Shown here: one piece after another, positions 16,210-24,235 of the stretch
Layout of the letters: every line of letters begins with the position of its first letter
Numbering within the stretch: position 1 is the stretch's first letter
Origin: an uncultured Pseudomonadota bacterium
Lineage (GTDB): Bacteria; Pseudomonadota; Alphaproteobacteria; Rs-D84
Direction: 5' to 3'
Length of the DNA: 64,000 nucleotides
Assembly (NCBI GenBank): GCA_947307295.1
Contig: CAMZIQ010000001.1
Location: forward strand, 168,968-232,967
Program-made: the position numbers and the translations under genes
Notes under the pieces: model-generated
What the model was told of the DNA's origin: nothing
Seen by the model: the letters and a program-made list of their open reading frames with translations, nothing else
Databases searched by the model: none

Positions 16210-17094
16210 TCATTCATCAACAGGACTTAAATCACTTTCTCCACCGCTTTCAGAAGATTCTTCTTCAGAACTTTCTTTCGCCGTTTTTTCGTCAGGTTCT
16301 TTACATTCATCGTATACATCATATTTTTCAGTTCCTATATCATACTTCCCAATCTTTTTTCCACCAGTATATTTTGTTTTGCATATATATCCTATCTTGA
16401 CTCCATCTTTAAAACCGCCACATTTAAAAACTATATTATCCACTTTTGCTTCACCCAATTCTGAAATTTGAATTGCTTTATCGTCAACCTGCTTAAGCTC
16501 TGTTAAACTTACGTATTTTTGAACTTTATTGTCATTTCCCCTAATTTCAAACCCTTGCACGTTTTCATTTCCTCCAGAGTTAATCAAATTATTTTTGCTA
16601 TCATAACCAAAAATAGACCTACCTCCACCAGATGAACTACCTACAAATTCATGTATATGATCAACATCTTCTATAATTATAGTTTTATCTTCATGGTCAA
16701 ACGTTAATTTACATCCTGCTGTCGGGCTGGTGGTTGTAGGGTTTTTTGGAACTTCTGCACCACCGGTTTTGATTTTACCTAAATATTGACCTACTATATT
16801 CTTGCATTTATCCAAAGAATTACAATCGCTGCCAGTCCCTGCGCATGCTGAATATAACTCAGTCAAACTAAACGGTGCACCAAATACAATCAATGTGTTA
16901 TAAAATCTTTCCTTGCAATAAGGACGCAAACCCGCACCACTTAACACCGAATCCATATCTGTAATACGCAATGGAATATTTTTATCACTAGCTGTGCCGA
17001 TGTTTATAGTATTGCCCTGTTGTCCATCTTCCGCAAAAGTCGCAAACACAGGCACAAACAGCAAAGAAATCAATATAAAAACACGTTTTATCAT
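16210..17094 (-). CDS. secreted Cys-containing protein with acidic Ser/Glu tail, unknown
   Basis: The 294-residue protein has a signal peptide (MIKRVFILISLLFVPVF, cleaved near TFA). Its N-terminal third carries cysteines (YCKERF, YSACAG, SDCNSL, DKCKNI). The middle is predicted beta-rich, with glycine-rich turns (SSGGGRS). The tail is low-complexity and acidic (KESSEEESSESGGESD). No family is recognised. The ATG at 17094 overlaps the upstream hairpin-protein stop as ATGA and has a strong GAGGAGG site. The two genes are therefore translationally coupled and probably work together at the cell surface. The track start is a GTG six codons upstream and is less likely. Confidence 0.6.
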   Translation of the reverse strand: MIKRVFILISLLFVPVFATFAEDGQQGNTINIGTASDKNIPLRITDMDSVLSGAGLRPYCKERFYNTLIVFGAPFSLTELYSACAGTGSDCNSLDKCKNIVGQYLGKIKTGGAEVPKNPTTTSPTAGCKLTFDHEDKTIIIEDVDHIHEFVGSSSGGGRSIFGYDSKNNLINSGGNENVQGFEIRGNDNKVQKYVSLTELKQVDDKAIQISELGEAKVDNIVFKCGGFKDGVKIGYICKTKYTGGKKIGKYDIGTEKYDVYDECKEPDEKTAKESSEEESSESGGESDLSPVDE

Positions 17095-18158
17095 TGTAAT
17101 GCCTCCTCGCACTCTTGCGCGATTTCCAAAGCCTTTTTAGCTGTTTTAATTTGCGCGGCGTTTAATGCTGTCCCTGTCAAAGATGTCACCGTAGCACCAG
17201 CCCCCAACGCACCACTTGCCAAATTAAACGCGACCCATTTTTTTGCATCCTTTGCCACAGTATCTGGCTTTGACTGTTTTGCCATATCGGAAAGCCTTTC
17301 ATTTCCCAAGACACTTGTTGCTGTTGCACCACCACCCAAGACAGAACCAACAGAATTCGTAATCATCGCGCCTTTGGACAATTTAGTTAATTTTGATAAA
17401 TCTAATGTTTCATATTGACCGCACTTTTCTATTATTCTTTGACTTTTACTCAAATATGTTTGGTCTGCATTATCGCCATCTTCCATAGCGACCCGACTTT
17501 TGGCATTGCGCAAAACACTTAAAGAATCAACACATTCCTGGATTCTTTCTGTAAAATCACTTTTTGTCACCTTAGATGCCGTCAAAGCCCCAGCAACGCT
17601 GGTCGCAGTATCCACAGCAAATAAACCTGTCCTTGCCATTCCTGCTTTTTCAGAAGCCGCTTCTGCTTTATTTAACGTTTGTTGCAAACTTTGATTTTGA
17701 CCAGTCTGACCAGATGTGGCTGTTTTATTATACGCGGCAATAACGTTGTCTAAATTTGTCGACCAATCAGCCACCAATATCCTTTTGGGCGTCTTTAATA
17801 AATTTTGATTAGCTTCCGAATTTTCCATCTCTTGCAATTTATCTTTATCATAATTTGCAGTATTCATCTGTCTCATAGCATTCGCAACTTCTGCATCTTT
17901 TCTCAGTTTTATCGTGGATGCAACCTGACCGCCAATTCCAGCAGCAGTTCCAACAGCATTAGCCGCAGTTCCTATGGTAAGCATTTTTTTAATTTCAGCC
18001 ATACTTTCTGATATTTCTGCACATTTTGCCGATGTATCCCGTATCGCGTTGCTTAACACTTTGCCCGCTTCGGTTATTGCAAATGCCGAAAAATTAAATA
18101 AACAAAAAAATACAGCAAACGCCATTTTTGTATTTAATAAATACCATTTAGATACCAT
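17091..18158 (-). CDS. secreted Ala/Gly-hairpin paralogue (copy 1 of 3)
   Basis: The 355-residue protein has a signal peptide (ending near SAFA). Four Ala/Gly/Thr-rich hydrophobic stretches follow, at about residues 62-82, 195-210, 273-295 and 318-340: NAVGTAAGIGGQVAS, ATSVAGALTAS, NSVGSVLGGGATATSV and ALGAGATVTSLTG. Each is followed by a charged helix. Conserved cysteines occur near residue 46, in the middle (QECVDSL, KCGQYE) and at the end (AQECEEALQ). The same architecture recurs at 26737-27687 and 43962-44909. The stretches resemble glycine-zipper membrane hairpins, so oligomerisation in a membrane is plausible but inferred. No known family is recognised. It precedes an overlapping secreted protein. 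Confidence 0.62.
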   Translation of the reverse strand: MVSKWYLLNTKMAFAVFFCLFNFSAFAITEAGKVLSNAIRDTSAKCAEISESMAEIKKMLTIGTAANAVGTAAGIGGQVASTIKLRKDAEVANAMRQMNTANYDKDKLQEMENSEANQNLLKTPKRILVADWSTNLDNVIAAYNKTATSGQTGQNQSLQQTLNKAEAASEKAGMARTGLFAVDTATSVAGALTASKVTKSDFTERIQECVDSLSVLRNAKSRVAMEDGDNADQTYLSKSQRIIEKCGQYETLDLSKLTKLSKGAMITNSVGSVLGGGATATSVLGNERLSDMAKQSKPDTVAKDAKKWVAFNLASGALGAGATVTSLTGTALNAAQIKTAKKALEIAQECEEALQ

Positions 18159-18206
18159 TTCTCTTTCCTTATAAGGATAATTATATCATATTTTTTTGCT
18201 TTACGC

Positions 18207-18238
18207 AAAAAACATCTGCCATTTTGGCAGATGTTTTT
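18207..18238 (-). terminator. dnaA terminator
   Basis: A long perfect stem AACATCTGCCA-TTT-TGGCAGATGTT is flanked by A and T runs just after the dnaA stop. Confidence 0.88.
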
Positions 18239-18266
18239 CCCCTTTCTGTTCAATGAACAAAACTTT

Positions 18267-19544
18267 CTATTTGCACAATTTAATCATGTCGTCTATTTCA
18301 GCATTCAATATCAAATCTATATGTTTCTGATTTTCTATTTGATTAAGTGCGTAAACAACCGTGGCATGATCACGTCCACCACACACATTACCAATTTCTG
18401 TCAAAGATAAATTCGTTGCATTCTTTAATGCAGACATCATTATTTGACGCGCACGCACCAGACGACGTGCACGCGAATTCCCACAAATTTCATCGTATGA
18501 TACTGACATTTTTTCACACATCGCTTTAACCATAGAAATCGGAGTTTTGTTTTTAGCCAAAACATCACCCAACAAACGCGATGCAACTTCCATATCAACT
18601 GTTTCACCCATTAATTCTGTATATGTATTTATTTTATTGATAATGCCATTAACCAAATGACCATCACCAGCTATGCGTTTTGATAATTCTTCTGCGACAT
18701 CAGATTTTACACCCGCACGCAACAACATAGAACGACGAACAAATGCATTCGGCGCAACAACATCTACAACCAAACCAGATGCAAACAAAGATTGAACACG
18801 TCTGTCAAAACCAGTCAAAGCGTTCGGTGCAACATTCGCAGTTAACACAATACTTTTGCCAGCATTTTTTAAATCCATAATTAATTGCAAAAATTCATCC
18901 ATTGTTGCACGCTTCCCAGCCAATGCACAAACATCATCCATCATAAAAATATCACATTTACGACAATAATCTTTAAAAGAAAATATTGTTTTATCACGCA
19001 ACGAACGCGCAAAGTCAGCAACAAATTGTCCACCTGACATTTTTACAATATGCTTATCAGAACTATTGCAAATACAATCTAACAAAGTTGATTTGCCACA
19101 GCCACTTACACCATATAAAAATAATTGAGAAAACGAAGCGTTTGATAATGCCATTTTTTTGCATGCTGCAACTGCGAACATATTTTCATCACAAGAAATA
19201 AATTTATCAAATCCGTTTTGTTTTATATTTTGTTTTGCTTTGCTTGGAACAAATTCACATACAACATTATCATTCGCAGTTTTAACAGTATTAACAGCAC
19301 CATTTACACAAATATTAAAATCTAAAAGAAAATCCGCCGCTACATTTCCAAGGATATTTCCATATTCTCTTTTAACATAGTCGGCGGTGAATTGATTTTG
19401 CGCAACAACATTCAAACAATTCTGACACACATTAAATTGCAGCGGTGCAATCCAGGTCGTAAACGCGGCAGAATCTATTTTACCCGCGATTGCAGCCTTG
19501 ATTGATTCTATGGTTACATTTTGCTTTGTAGCTATTGCTTGCAT
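18267..19544 (-). CDS. dnaA: chromosomal replication initiator DnaA
   Basis: DnaA opens the origin and loads the helicase. The 425-residue protein has domain I (FTTWIAPLQF) and a AAA+ domain with Walker A GVSGCGKST and Walker B FMMDDVCAL. The C-terminal helix-turn-helix carries the signature GGRDHATVVYAL. I prefer the ATG at 19544 because AAGGAG lies eight bases before it. The ATG at 19568 and the TTG at 19571 have no ribosome site. Several positions are cysteine-rich compared with typical DnaA. The order dprA-dnaA and the distance from dnaN are unlike the classical dnaA-dnaN operon. Confidence 0.93.
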   Translation of the reverse strand: MQAIATKQNVTIESIKAAIAGKIDSAAFTTWIAPLQFNVCQNCLNVVAQNQFTADYVKREYGNILGNVAADFLLDFNICVNGAVNTVKTANDNVVCEFVPSKAKQNIKQNGFDKFISCDENMFAVAACKKMALSNASFSQLFLYGVSGCGKSTLLDCICNSSDKHIVKMSGGQFVADFARSLRDKTIFSFKDYCRKCDIFMMDDVCALAGKRATMDEFLQLIMDLKNAGKSIVLTANVAPNALTGFDRRVQSLFASGLVVDVVAPNAFVRRSMLLRAGVKSDVAEELSKRIAGDGHLVNGIINKINTYTELMGETVDMEVASRLLGDVLAKNKTPISMVKAMCEKMSVSYDEICGNSRARRLVRARQIMMSALKNATNLSLTEIGNVCGGRDHATVVYALNQIENQKHIDLILNAEIDDMIKLCK

Positions 19545-19706
19545 GACGTTTGCTCCTTGTCCTTCCATCAAAAGAGTTTGCCATTATTTTCGAGATAGTA
19601 TAAACCACCCCGTGCACACAAACACTAAATCTTCATTTAATATTTGTATGTGCCCTACTCTTTCTCTCGCTTTACTGATTGATTTGCATCAACCGGTTTT
19701 ATTTTT

Positions 19707-19726
19707 GATTGATATAAAAATCAATC
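19707..19726. repeat. inverted repeat GATTGAT/ATCAATC
   Basis: A perfect 7-base inverted repeat with a 6-base spacer. A related TTGAT-TTGC-ATCAA lies just to its left at about 19678-19691. Confidence 0.6.
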
Positions 19727-19772
19727 GTTTGGATATGAGAATAATTTATAAGATTAATTTCAGTTTGCAACT

Positions 19773-19798
19773 AAATGTTAAATCTTTTTTTAACATTT
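19773..19798. repeat. 10-bp perfect inverted repeat AAATGTTAAA/TTTAACATTT
   Basis: The arms are perfect with a TCTTTT spacer. There is no T-run on the minus strand, so it is not a dprA terminator. It may be a protein-binding site. Confidence 0.65.
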
Positions 19799-19841
19799 AT
19801 TTTTTGACAACGATTCGTTTTTTCTCAGGTTTTTCGCACTT

Positions 19842-19862
19842 TGTATATACACTGTATATACA
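19842..19862. repeat. tandem palindromes TGTATATACA x2
   Basis: Two identical 10-base perfect palindromes are spaced by one base, so their centres are 11 bp apart, one helical turn. They lie just past the dprA stop and upstream of dnaA. This arrangement suits cooperative binding of two dimers. Confidence 0.7.
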
Positions 19863-19871
19863 TATAAAAAA

Positions 19872-20882
19872 TTAATTTAAAACATATCCACCATCTTGTT
19901 TCTTTATCAAACCTTGTAATTCTAATACTACTAAATCAGCCTTGATTTCCGGAACCGTTTTTTTGACAAGATTTGCCAATACAGATTCTGAGACTGGAAT
20001 CATACCAATCTTATCTAAAACATCATTTTTATATGTCTGATTTTTTTTCTTAGTATCACGTTTTTCATCACCAAAAAATTCTTTTGACGACATACACAAA
20101 GTTGCTTCGCCACTTCGTATCAAAGAATTTGGTCCTGCACTTCGTGGGTCGCTTGGGTGTCCAGGTATTGCAAATACTGGCTTTTTATAATCAATTGCGA
20201 ATCGGGCTGTGGTCATACTGCCAGATTTCATATCTGCTTCACCTATGACTAATAATTCAGACAAGCCCGCAACCCATCGATTTCTTTGAACAAAATTTTG
20301 CGCATTTGGCTTCATACCAACAGGCATTTCACTTATCAGTGCGCCACGCTCTAAAATTTCGTAATAAAGTGATTCGTTTTCCAGCGGCCAAATATAATCT
20401 ACGCCCCCAGCCAACACCGCAATTGTTTGTGTGTTGCCCTTTGCCCTTAACGCGCCAACGTGTGCAGCAGAATCAGTTCCCATAGCCATACCAGAAACAA
20501 CCACATAATTATGTTCTGCAAAATTTTGTGCCAAATCAGATACAAAATTCATTCCTGCTGCCGTAGAATGACGAGTTCCAACCACAGCCACAGCAGTTTT
20601 TTTCAAAGCTTCAACATTTCCACGCACACTTATAACAATCGGATGGTTTTTTATATTTAATAATTGAATCGGATAATTCGAATCGGTATCAAATATATAT
20701 CTAATATTATTGTCAAAAGCCAAATCAATTTCGCGCTTTACAGTATCAATAAAAACATCATCTAAATGCAAAGATTCAATAATTGCGGAATCATCACCAT
20801 ACTGTTTTAACAAAGCGTTGTACTTTGCTGGACCAATTCCAGATGTTCTTAATATCAAAAGCTTCTTTAATAAATCATCCAT
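19872..20882 (-). CDS. dprA: DNA-processing protein DprA
   Basis: DprA protects incoming single-stranded DNA and loads RecA during transformation. The 336-residue protein has an N-terminal helix-hairpin-helix (SGIGPAKYNALL). The Rossmann-like DprA core follows, with VVGTRHSTAAG, VVSGMAMGTDSAAH, AVLAGGVDYIWP, RNRWVAGLSELLVIGEA and AIPGHP. A C-terminal winged-helix remnant ends the protein. Length is typical. The start codon comes immediately after the T-run of the preceding terminator, and no SD is visible. Initiation must therefore be weak, leaderless or read-through dependent. Confidence 0.92.
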   Translation of the reverse strand: MDDLLKKLLILRTSGIGPAKYNALLKQYGDDSAIIESLHLDDVFIDTVKREIDLAFDNNIRYIFDTDSNYPIQLLNIKNHPIVISVRGNVEALKKTAVAVVGTRHSTAAGMNFVSDLAQNFAEHNYVVVSGMAMGTDSAAHVGALRAKGNTQTIAVLAGGVDYIWPLENESLYYEILERGALISEMPVGMKPNAQNFVQRNRWVAGLSELLVIGEADMKSGSMTTARFAIDYKKPVFAIPGHPSDPRSAGPNSLIRSGEATLCMSSKEFFGDEKRDTKKKNQTYKNDVLDKIGMIPVSESVLANLVKKTVPEIKADLVVLELQGLIKKQDGGYVLN

Positions 20883-20885
20883 AAC

Positions 20886-20919
20886 AAAAAAGATTGTAGA
20901 CGAAACTACAATCTTTTTT
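20886..20919 (-). terminator. terminator hairpin abutting the dprA start codon
   Basis: AAAAAAGATTGTAG-ACGAAA-CTACAATCTTTTTT is a 14-bp perfect stem. On the minus strand its T-run ends three bases before the dprA ATG. It terminates the upstream gene and could attenuate dprA. Confidence 0.8.
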
Positions 20920-20941
20920 AAGTAAAAAATTCACACAAAGA

Positions 20942-21469
20942 TTATTCTTCTATCCACATAAACACATAACGTTCATTCAAACGTTGTTGAAGCAATGGAT
21001 TATCTGTCCAATTGCTTTCTGGATTACCATTACTGATACGTATCATATCAAAACGCGGATCATCCAACTTTTCATCAACTTCATCTTTTGTATAATAATT
21101 ATTCACATTAACATTAGTAGTATTACCAGAAGAAGCCGCACTTGGTTTTGTCACACTATTATAAGAATGTGCAGGTGTTATCACAGGAAATCTTGAACCA
21201 GAATTTGTTGATGTTGTACTTGTGACAGAGCCACCAACCGTAGTCGGCGCAACAGTTTTTGCTTTTGCACGAACGGTTCCGATACGCGGACTGGCTGCAC
21301 TTGTTGTCTTTACCGCAGCAGATTTAGCTGGCAAAACCTTTGCCGACGCAGTTGAAGTCGGAACGGTTGTCCCTGGTGTGGCACTTTTACCACCCAGAAC
21401 CCTTACAGACGATGCTGCGAAAGCGGTCATTGGTATACACAACAAAACAAAAATCAAAAATTTTTTCAT
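20942..21469 (-). CDS. secreted Ala/Thr/Val-rich protein, unknown
   Basis: The 175-residue protein has a signal peptide (cleaved near TAFAAS). A long low-complexity region rich in Ala, Thr, Ser, Val and Lys follows (residues about 20-115). The C-terminal part contains NVNVNNYYTKDEVDEKLDD. The YTKDEVDEKL motif is common in trimeric coiled-coil stalks of surface proteins and tail fibres. The C-terminus (ERYVFMWIEE) is compact. AAGGA precedes the ATG. It is probably a surface or periplasmic stalk-like protein. The motif is seen directly; the role is inference. Confidence 0.6.
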   Translation of the reverse strand: MKKFLIFVLLCIPMTAFAASSVRVLGGKSATPGTTVPTSTASAKVLPAKSAAVKTTSAASPRIGTVRAKAKTVAPTTVGGSVTSTTSTNSGSRFPVITPAHSYNSVTKPSAASSGNTTNVNVNNYYTKDEVDEKLDDPRFDMIRISNGNPESNWTDNPLLQQRLNERYVFMWIEE

Positions 21470-21482
21470 TTTTTAATCCTTT

Positions 21483-22241
21483 TTATTTCTTTTTAATAAA
21501 CTTGTTAATCAAAGCATCAGTAGCCGGATCATTTTTTTCATTTTCAAGTGTTTCTAGTGCCTTAATTATCTCGTCATATTTCGTAGGATTTGTGTCTCTC
21601 AGCGCCTCTAATCGAGCCACATACAATTCTTCGTTTGTAAGGGCCTTTTCGCCCATCACTTTTCCGCCAATCAACTTATTACCAAATGCTTCCATCACAC
21701 CAACACCAAGACCAGCACCACCAAGGGTACTTGCTACTATACCACCAACCCTGGCACCTTTCTTAGCATCTAATATACGTTTTTCCATTTCGTTTGCATT
21801 TGCCCAAGAACCACATTCAATAGTTTCGCCCCACATGAAATACCTTGCAGGCACATCTGCCACAGAAATTCTTGGATCATCAGATTTCAATTCTACACGC
21901 ACAAAACATACATTATTTTTCGGATTCGCTGTATCTTCAACCATACTGGCATAACCAGAAGTATCGCTGTACCGAGAAGCCCACACAAAAGTGTTTCCTA
22001 TACCAATATTATTATTGATACAAGCATTACGTTCTGCTTCGCGATTATCTTCTGCTTCTGAAACTGTAGCGGTACTAGTCGAAGTAGCACCAGGTGTCGC
22101 AGACGCATTAAGTTGATTAACAGATGCAGTATGACGTGCAGCCGGTCTCATCGCTTGACCATACATTGCAGGACGAGAATTCGCAGCTTCGGCACCGCTA
22201 AACAACATAGACAAAACAGCTATTGAGACTAAATATTTCAT
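21483..22241 (-). CDS. secreted protein with one Ala/Gly hydrophobic hairpin, unknown
   Basis: The 252-residue protein starts at the ATG with GAAGGAAAG upstream. The track start 18 codons earlier lacks a signal peptide. After a signal peptide (cleaved near AEAAN) comes a low-complexity stretch. A Cys-containing domain follows (NACINN, NNVCFVRV, ETIECGSW). Next is a glycine-rich hydrophobic segment (VGGIVASTLGGAGLGVGVM, about residues 167-190) and a charged helical tail. That segment resembles those of the three Ala/Gly-hairpin proteins, so it may be a distant single-hairpin relative. No recognised family. It probably shares a transcript with 20942-21469. Confidence 0.6.
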   Translation of the reverse strand: MKYLVSIAVLSMLFSGAEAANSRPAMYGQAMRPAARHTASVNQLNASATPGATSTSTATVSEAEDNREAERNACINNNIGIGNTFVWASRYSDTSGYASMVEDTANPKNNVCFVRVELKSDDPRISVADVPARYFMWGETIECGSWANANEMEKRILDAKKGARVGGIVASTLGGAGLGVGVMEAFGNKLIGGKVMGEKALTNEELYVARLEALRDTNPTKYDEIIKALETLENEKNDPATDALINKFIKKK

Positions 22242-22317
22242 ATTACTTTCCTTCTTTATACGAAACATTATATCACAAAATAGACTAAAAAACAAATAGA
22301 AATAAATTAAAAAAATA

Positions 22318-22905
22318 TTATTTTTTCCATTTCCATTCTATTTTTGATTCTTTGCCATGAATCAATCGTGAAATATTTTCCCTGTGTCGCCAAAAACAAA
22401 GCAAAGCTATAGCCAAAAAACCAAAACCAACACCAGTTCCAATAACAAAACCCAACACAGGCATTAAACAAAACACTACTGTTGCACCCGCAGAAGATAT
22501 TCCTGTTCCCAAAGAAACAATCAACCATTCAATTCCGCATATCACAAACAACAACGGATTCACAGCCATCAATACACCAAACAACGAAGAAATCCCTTTA
22601 CCCCCATGAAATTTCAGCCAAACTGGGAAACAATGCCCAACTATTGCGAAAAAGCCACACCACGCAGCAAAGCTTTCACCACCGACATAGCGCCCAATTA
22701 ATACTGCGATTATAGCTTTGAACATATCCAACAACCAAACCAGTCCAGCCAAACGCAATCCGCCCACACGCATAACATTCGTAGCACCAATATTGCCCGA
22801 ACCCACCTTTCTTATATCGCCCTTGTTAAAAAGTTTTGCAATAATCAATCCAAAAGGGATAGAACCCAACAAATAAGAAATTATTATTGAAAAAAAGTAT
22901 AACAT
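22318..22905 (-). CDS. plsY: glycerol-3-phosphate acyltransferase PlsY
   Basis: PlsY transfers the acyl group of acyl-phosphate to glycerol-3-phosphate, the first step of phospholipid synthesis. The 195-residue integral membrane protein opens with the typical LLGSIPFGLI and GSGNIGATNVMR motifs and has KFHGGKGISS in the middle, all in the inner membrane loops that form the active site. Length is normal. It completes a set with plsC (window start) and pgsA. AAGGAAAAATAT precedes the ATG. It diverges from rpsT. Confidence 0.94.
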   Translation of the reverse strand: MLYFFSIIISYLLGSIPFGLIIAKLFNKGDIRKVGSGNIGATNVMRVGGLRLAGLVWLLDMFKAIIAVLIGRYVGGESFAAWCGFFAIVGHCFPVWLKFHGGKGISSLFGVLMAVNPLLFVICGIEWLIVSLGTGISSAGATVVFCLMPVLGFVIGTGVGFGFLAIALLCFWRHRENISRLIHGKESKIEWKWKK

Positions 22906-22916
22906 TATATTTTTCC

Positions 22917-22944
22917 TTGATTTTGTGTTTGTTTTTTATACAAT
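22917..22944 (+). promoter_or_regulatory. rpsT promoter
   Basis: TTGATT at 22917-22922 and TACAAT at 22939-22944 are separated by 16 bases. The predicted start is about 30 bases before the GTG codon. Confidence 0.6.
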
Positions 22945-22979
22945 AGCATAAAACCATTTAAAAATAAAAGGAAAATAAA

Positions 22980-23240
22980 GTGGCAAATCATAAATCTTGT
23001 AAAAAAAGAATTTTAGTGACAGCTAAAAAGAACGAAATCAACACAGCACGTCGCAGTGCTGTGAAAACAGCAACTAAAAAAGCATTAAAAGCAATTGAAT
23101 CCGGCGATAAAGCCGCTGCAATTGCCGCAACACGCGCAGCAGAAAGCAAAATCATGAAAGCTGCCGGCAAAACAATGCCAAAAAAGACTGCTGCACGCAA
23201 AGTTTCTCGTTTGACAAAGAAAGTTGCTAAAATTGCTTAA
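22980..23240 (+). CDS. rpsT: 30S ribosomal protein S20
   Basis: S20 is a primary 16S-rRNA-binding protein of the small subunit. The 86-residue, strongly basic, helical protein begins MANHKSCKKRILVTAKKNEI and contains KAAGKTMPKKTAARKVSRL, both typical. It starts with GTG. AAAGGAAAA upstream supports that start. Non-AUG starts are known for S20 and can be part of its autoregulation. It is monocistronic, with a promoter and terminator of its own. Confidence 0.95.
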   Translation: MANHKSCKKRILVTAKKNEINTARRSAVKTATKKALKAIESGDKAAAIAATRAAESKIMKAAGKTMPKKTAARKVSRLTKKVAKIA

Positions 23241-23286
23241 TGAATGAAGCACGTTTTTATCGTGCAAATTCACTTTCAGATAAAAA

Positions 23287-23310
23287 ACCGCTCAATCGAG
23301 CGGTGTTTTT
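23287..23310 (+). terminator. rpsT terminator
   Basis: ACCGCTC-AATC-GAGCGGT is followed by GTTTTTG. Confidence 0.82.
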
Positions 23311-23332
23311 GTGCTAAAGCTTATTATAAAAC

Positions 23333-23360
23333 TTGCATTTTACGGAAAATATTATATAAT
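23333..23360 (+). promoter_or_regulatory. tRNA-Lys promoter
   Basis: TTGCAT (23333-23338), 16 bases, TATAAT (23355-23360). Transcription would start about a dozen bases before the tRNA. Confidence 0.68.
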
Positions 23361-23378
23361 CAATCGCAGTAAAGTTTT

Positions 23379-23454
23379 GGATGCGTAGCTCAGTTGGTAG
23401 AGCAACTGACTCTTAATCAGTGGGTCCAGGGTTCGAATCCCTGCGCGTCCACCA
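23379..23454 (+). tRNA. tRNA-Lys (anticodon CTT)
   Basis: The 76-base gene folds as a cloverleaf. GGATGCG pairs with CGCGTCC (one G-T pair), and AGCTCAGTTGGTAGAGC forms the D arm. The anticodon arm is ACTGA-CTCTTAA-TCAGT with anticodon CTT, and GGTTCGAATCC is the T arm. CCA is encoded. It stands alone with its own promoter and terminator. Confidence 0.96.
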
Positions 23455-23462
23455 CAAATAAT

Positions 23463-23488
23463 AAAACACCCGTAGTGGTGTTTTTTAT
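23463..23488 (+). terminator. tRNA-Lys terminator
   Basis: AAAACACC-CGTAGT-GGTGTTTTTT directly follows the tRNA. Confidence 0.85.
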
Positions 23489-23640
23489 TTGAGTAGCGCA
23501 ACATGATAAGAAGCCTCAAAGCGTTTTTTATTCAATACTAGTATTTTATTAAATATTACCCTAGGCATTCAAACCTGACGATATTTCAAATATTTTAAGA
23601 TAATATATTTGTGTAAACCCAAAAATCAAAAGGAGAAAAA

Positions 23641-24204
23641 ATGAAAAACAAAACCCTATTTTTGCTGGCATCACTTTGCAGCGTATGTTTGCTAACTAGT
23701 GCTTGCACTACATGCCCAACACAAACTCATGATAATCATGGCTATCACGAACAACAGCAACACAAAAACAAACATCACAAAAAACACAAGAAACAACATA
23801 ATGAACCAATCGTATTTCAACAGAACTATTCCGCATCTGATATAGACAGCGTTTCCGCAAAAATGTCAACACGTAGCAATCAAGGTGGCGAAGTAGAAAT
23901 GGGAATGATTTGGTTTCAAGAAACACCTGATGGTTTAAAAATGACGGCTGATTTAGTATATTTACGTCCAAACAAAACATATACAGCCGAAATTTATCAA
24001 TGTGGCGCATGCAACGACAACACATGCTGTGCAGTAGAAGCAATGTCTGTCGATTTGCCACAATTAAAAGTAAACAATGAAAACGAACGTTTAAAAGAAT
24101 CTTATATAGTCCGTGGATTAACCGCAACCCAATTAAACAATGCAAAGTTAGTATTAACACGTGACGATGGATACAAAGCCGCATGGGGCACATTGAAACA
24201 ATAA
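23641..24204 (+). CDS. lipoprotein with His/Lys-rich linker and beta domain
   Basis: The 187-residue protein has a lipobox (LTSAC at about residue 22). A striking His/Lys/Gln linker follows (residues about 32-52, with repeated HKKHKK), which could bind copper, zinc or nickel. The C-terminal domain is predicted beta-rich. Its order (GLKMTADLVYL, then TYTAEIYQCGACND, then LVLTRDDGYKAAWG) loosely recalls the Cu/Zn superoxide dismutase or CHRD fold but lacks the SodC copper-histidine pattern. Catalysis is therefore not supported. A metal-binding surface lipoprotein is the safest reading. AAAAGGAG precedes the ATG. Confidence 0.62.
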   Translation: MKNKTLFLLASLCSVCLLTSACTTCPTQTHDNHGYHEQQQHKNKHHKKHKKQHNEPIVFQQNYSASDIDSVSAKMSTRSNQGGEVEMGMIWFQETPDGLKMTADLVYLRPNKTYTAEIYQCGACNDNTCCAVEAMSVDLPQLKVNNENERLKESYIVRGLTATQLNNAKLVLTRDDGYKAAWGTLKQ

Positions 24205-24235
24205 AAATCATTGCAAAAACAAAAAAACAAAAAAA

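Larger units (their letters stand above)
19545..19871. other. 327-bp dnaA upstream region with palindromes
   Basis: This gene-free stretch lies between dprA and dnaA. It is very AT-rich and holds the symmetrical elements listed separately. I see no close match to the DnaA box TTATCCACA on either strand, so it is not a textbook oriC. The dnaA promoter must lie here; TATACT at about 19605 on the minus strand is one weak candidate for the -10. No RNA gene is visible. Confidence 0.5.

Noticed and set aside
19545-19871. oriC
   Set aside because: No DnaA-box consensus or 13-mer cluster was found by eye, so I only report the region as dnaA-upstream with symmetry.
22307-22528. 73-residue minus-strand ORF
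   Set aside because: It lies inside plsY in another frame; plsY has all family motifs.
23247-23263. GCACG-TTTTTAT-CGTGC hairpin after rpsT
   Set aside because: No T-run follows; the next hairpin at 23287 is the real terminator.
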